From the NCBI RefSeq assembly GCF_900111025.1, contig NZ_FOFN01000003.1:248001-312000 (forward strand): a stretch of DNA of 64,000 nt, written 5' to 3'. Source of the DNA: Hyunsoonleella jejuensis (GTDB lineage: Bacteria > Bacteroidota > Bacteroidia > Flavobacteriales > Flavobacteriaceae). The notes under the pieces are model-generated. The model saw only the letters and a program-made list of their open reading frames with translations. It was not told the origin of the DNA and ran no database searches. Positions 62,927-64,000 of this stretch are shown here, piece after piece; position 1 is the first letter of the stretch, and each line of letters opens with the position of its first letter. Made by a program: the position numbers and the translations under genes.

Positions 62927-64000
62927 ATGAAAAAAAATATAATAGTAGTACTTCTAGCTTTAAGCGTAGCATCTTGTAATGCTCAAAAAACTTCAGTAAA
63001 CAATGATAATGAGCCACCCAATGTATTGGTGTTCTATGTGGATGATTTAAGGGCAGAATTAGGATGCTATGGAAGTGAAACAGCCATAACTCCAAATATA
63101 GACAAGTTGGCTACAGACGGAGTCTTATTTAATAAAGCATATACACAACAAGCTATTTGTGCGCCTTCAAGAATGAGTACACTTACAGGGTTACGTCCAG
63201 AAACATTGGGGATTTATAGTATTTTTACTCCACTTCGAAAAGTGCATAAAGATGTAGTATCTATGCCACAATTGTTTAATAAAAATGGTTACAAAACAGT
63301 AAGTATTGGTAAGGTGTATCATCATAGTTCAGACGATAAAAAAGAGTGGTCTGTGTATTACGGGAAAGAAGCAAATACTTACAACGATCCAAAAAATATA
63401 GCAATAATTGAGCAATTAAAAAAAGAAGGGAAAAACCCAAAAGGGCCTGCTTTTGATGCTGCAGATGTTAGTGATGAAGCTTATAAGGATGGACGAGCAG
63501 CTAAATATGCTATTGAAACTTTAGAAAAATTAAAAGACGATAAATTTTTAATGTTTGTTGGCTTAAGCAAACCACATTTGCCTTTTAATGCACCAAAAAA
63601 ATATTGGGATTTATACGATAAAAGTAAATTTAAAATTCCGTCTAGAGAAAAACCTGAAGGCGTTTATAGATTAGCATTAACCAATTGGGGAGAATTAAAA
63701 GGGTATCATGGTATTCCAAAAGAAGGCGATTTAGATGATGATTTAACGCGCGACTTAATTCACGGGTATCATGCTTCAGTTAGTTATATCGATGCACAAA
63801 TTGGAAAGGTAATGCAAACGCTTGACGATTTAGATTTGCGTAAAAACACCATGATAGTTTTCATGAGCGACCATGGTTATAAAATTGGCGAATATGGTGC
63901 ATGGTGTAAGCATTCTAACATGGAAATAGACACAAGAGTGCCATTAATTATTAGTAGAGAAACAAATTATAAACAAAGAAAAGCTGGTAAAATATCTGAT
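62927..64000 (+). CDS. sulfatase (S1 family, iduronate-2-sulfatase-like), lipoprotein, 3' cut by window
   Basis: The frame is open from the ATG at 62927 to the window end (358 codons). The signal is [17 protein letters not shown] (Cys17). The core reads [14 protein letters not shown], the FGly motif C78-A-P-S-R82, IGKVYHH in the GKxxH position, [12 protein letters not shown] and [15 protein letters not shown]. The VDDLR...CYG opening and GKVYHH are characteristic of iduronate-2-sulfatase-like (S1_7) enzymes, several of which occur in ulvan loci. If true, it could remove a 2-O-sulfate from a uronate or xylose. About 120-150 residues are expected beyond the window. Confidence 0.88.
   Translation, partial: MKKNIIVVLLALSVASCNAQKTSVNNDNEPPNVLVFYVDDLRAELGCYGSETAITPNIDKLATDGVLFNKAYTQQAICAPSRMSTLTGLRPETLGIYSIFTPLRKVHKDVVSMPQLFNKNGYKTVSIGKVYHHSSDDKKEWSVYYGKEANTYNDPKNIAIIEQLKKEGKNPKGPAFDAADVSDEAYKDGRAAKYAIETLEKLKDDKFLMFVGLSKPHLPFNAPKKYWDLYDKSKFKIPSREKPEGVYRLALTNWGELKGYHGIPKEGDLDDDLTRDLIHGYHASVSYIDAQIGKVMQTLDDLDLRKNTMIVFMSDHGYKIGEYGAWCKHSNMEIDTRVPLIISRETNYKQRKAGKISD

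Noticed and set aside
1-64000. CRISPR arrays, tRNA/rRNA genes, IS elements, phage genes, toxin-antitoxin or defence systems
   Set aside because: No repeat-spacer pattern, transposase, integrase, structural RNA or defence-type domain was seen on either strand; the window is a catabolic locus throughout.

Overview
The window looks like one continuous polysaccharide-utilisation locus (PUL) from a marine Bacteroidota, most likely a member of the Flavobacteriaceae. The evidence is AT-rich DNA, a SusC/SusD pair, many lipoproteins, type IX secretion (T9SS) C-terminal tails, TAnnTTTG-type promoter boxes and few Shine-Dalgarno sites. No housekeeping genes, tRNAs, rRNAs, IS elements, CRISPR arrays or transcription factors were seen. 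The substrate is probably a sulfated, rhamnose- and uronate-rich algal polysaccharide, with ulvan or a close relative favoured. This rests on six alpha-L-rhamnosidases (three GH106, three GH78), five FGly-type sulfatases, four candidate lyases (PL24/25-like propeller, PL28-like and PL7-superfamily jelly rolls, PL38/Alginate_lyase-like), RhaT and RhaM. Family calls are from recognition of motifs in the translated sequence; no database search was run.

Layout. Positions 1-12.1 kb hold the C-terminal part of a multidomain protein and three tandem GH106 genes. Positions 12.1-14.7 kb hold a mosaic GH59 gene, flanked by a possible sugar-isomerase start and a GH106 tail remnant. Positions 14.8-21.2 kb hold a sulfatase, an unknown lipoprotein, a frameshifted rhaT, a second sulfatase and an exported enolase-superfamily protein. 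Positions 21.2-32.5 kb hold a minus-strand PL28-like lyase, then GH78, GH43, sulfatase, DUF1080 and GH2 genes. Positions 32.7-34.9 kb hold two minus-strand genes that diverge from susCD. Positions 35.1-43.5 kb hold SusC, SusD, GH5 and GH3. Positions 43.7-50.6 kb hold a T9SS-sorted protein, an Alginate_lyase-family protein, rhaM, a Tat-exported Gfo/Idh/MocA oxidoreductase, the propeller lyase and an FN3 lipoprotein. Positions 50.8-64 kb hold an alpha-glucuronidase-like enzyme, an acetolactate-decarboxylase-like lipoprotein, a jelly-roll lyase, twin GH78 genes, GH43 and two sulfatases, the last one cut by the window edge.

Inferred workflow. Surface or secreted lyases cut the polymer, SusCD imports oligosaccharides, periplasmic sulfatases and exo-glycosidases trim them, and RhaT and RhaM take up and process L-rhamnose. 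Several folds that are normally cytosolic carry export signals here (acetolactate decarboxylase, enolase superfamily, Gfo/Idh/MocA), which suggests non-hydrolytic sugar chemistry in the periplasm. No GH88 or GH105 unsaturated-uronyl hydrolase was recognised in the window.

The strongest unexplained signal is regulatory. A motif of the form CAG-NN-CAGGA(T/C)A lies upstream of twelve gene starts and always points at the gene. In nine cases it is exactly 20 nt, and in one case 21 nt, from a TAnnTTTn box. It therefore sits where a -33 element should be and looks like a PUL-wide composite promoter.
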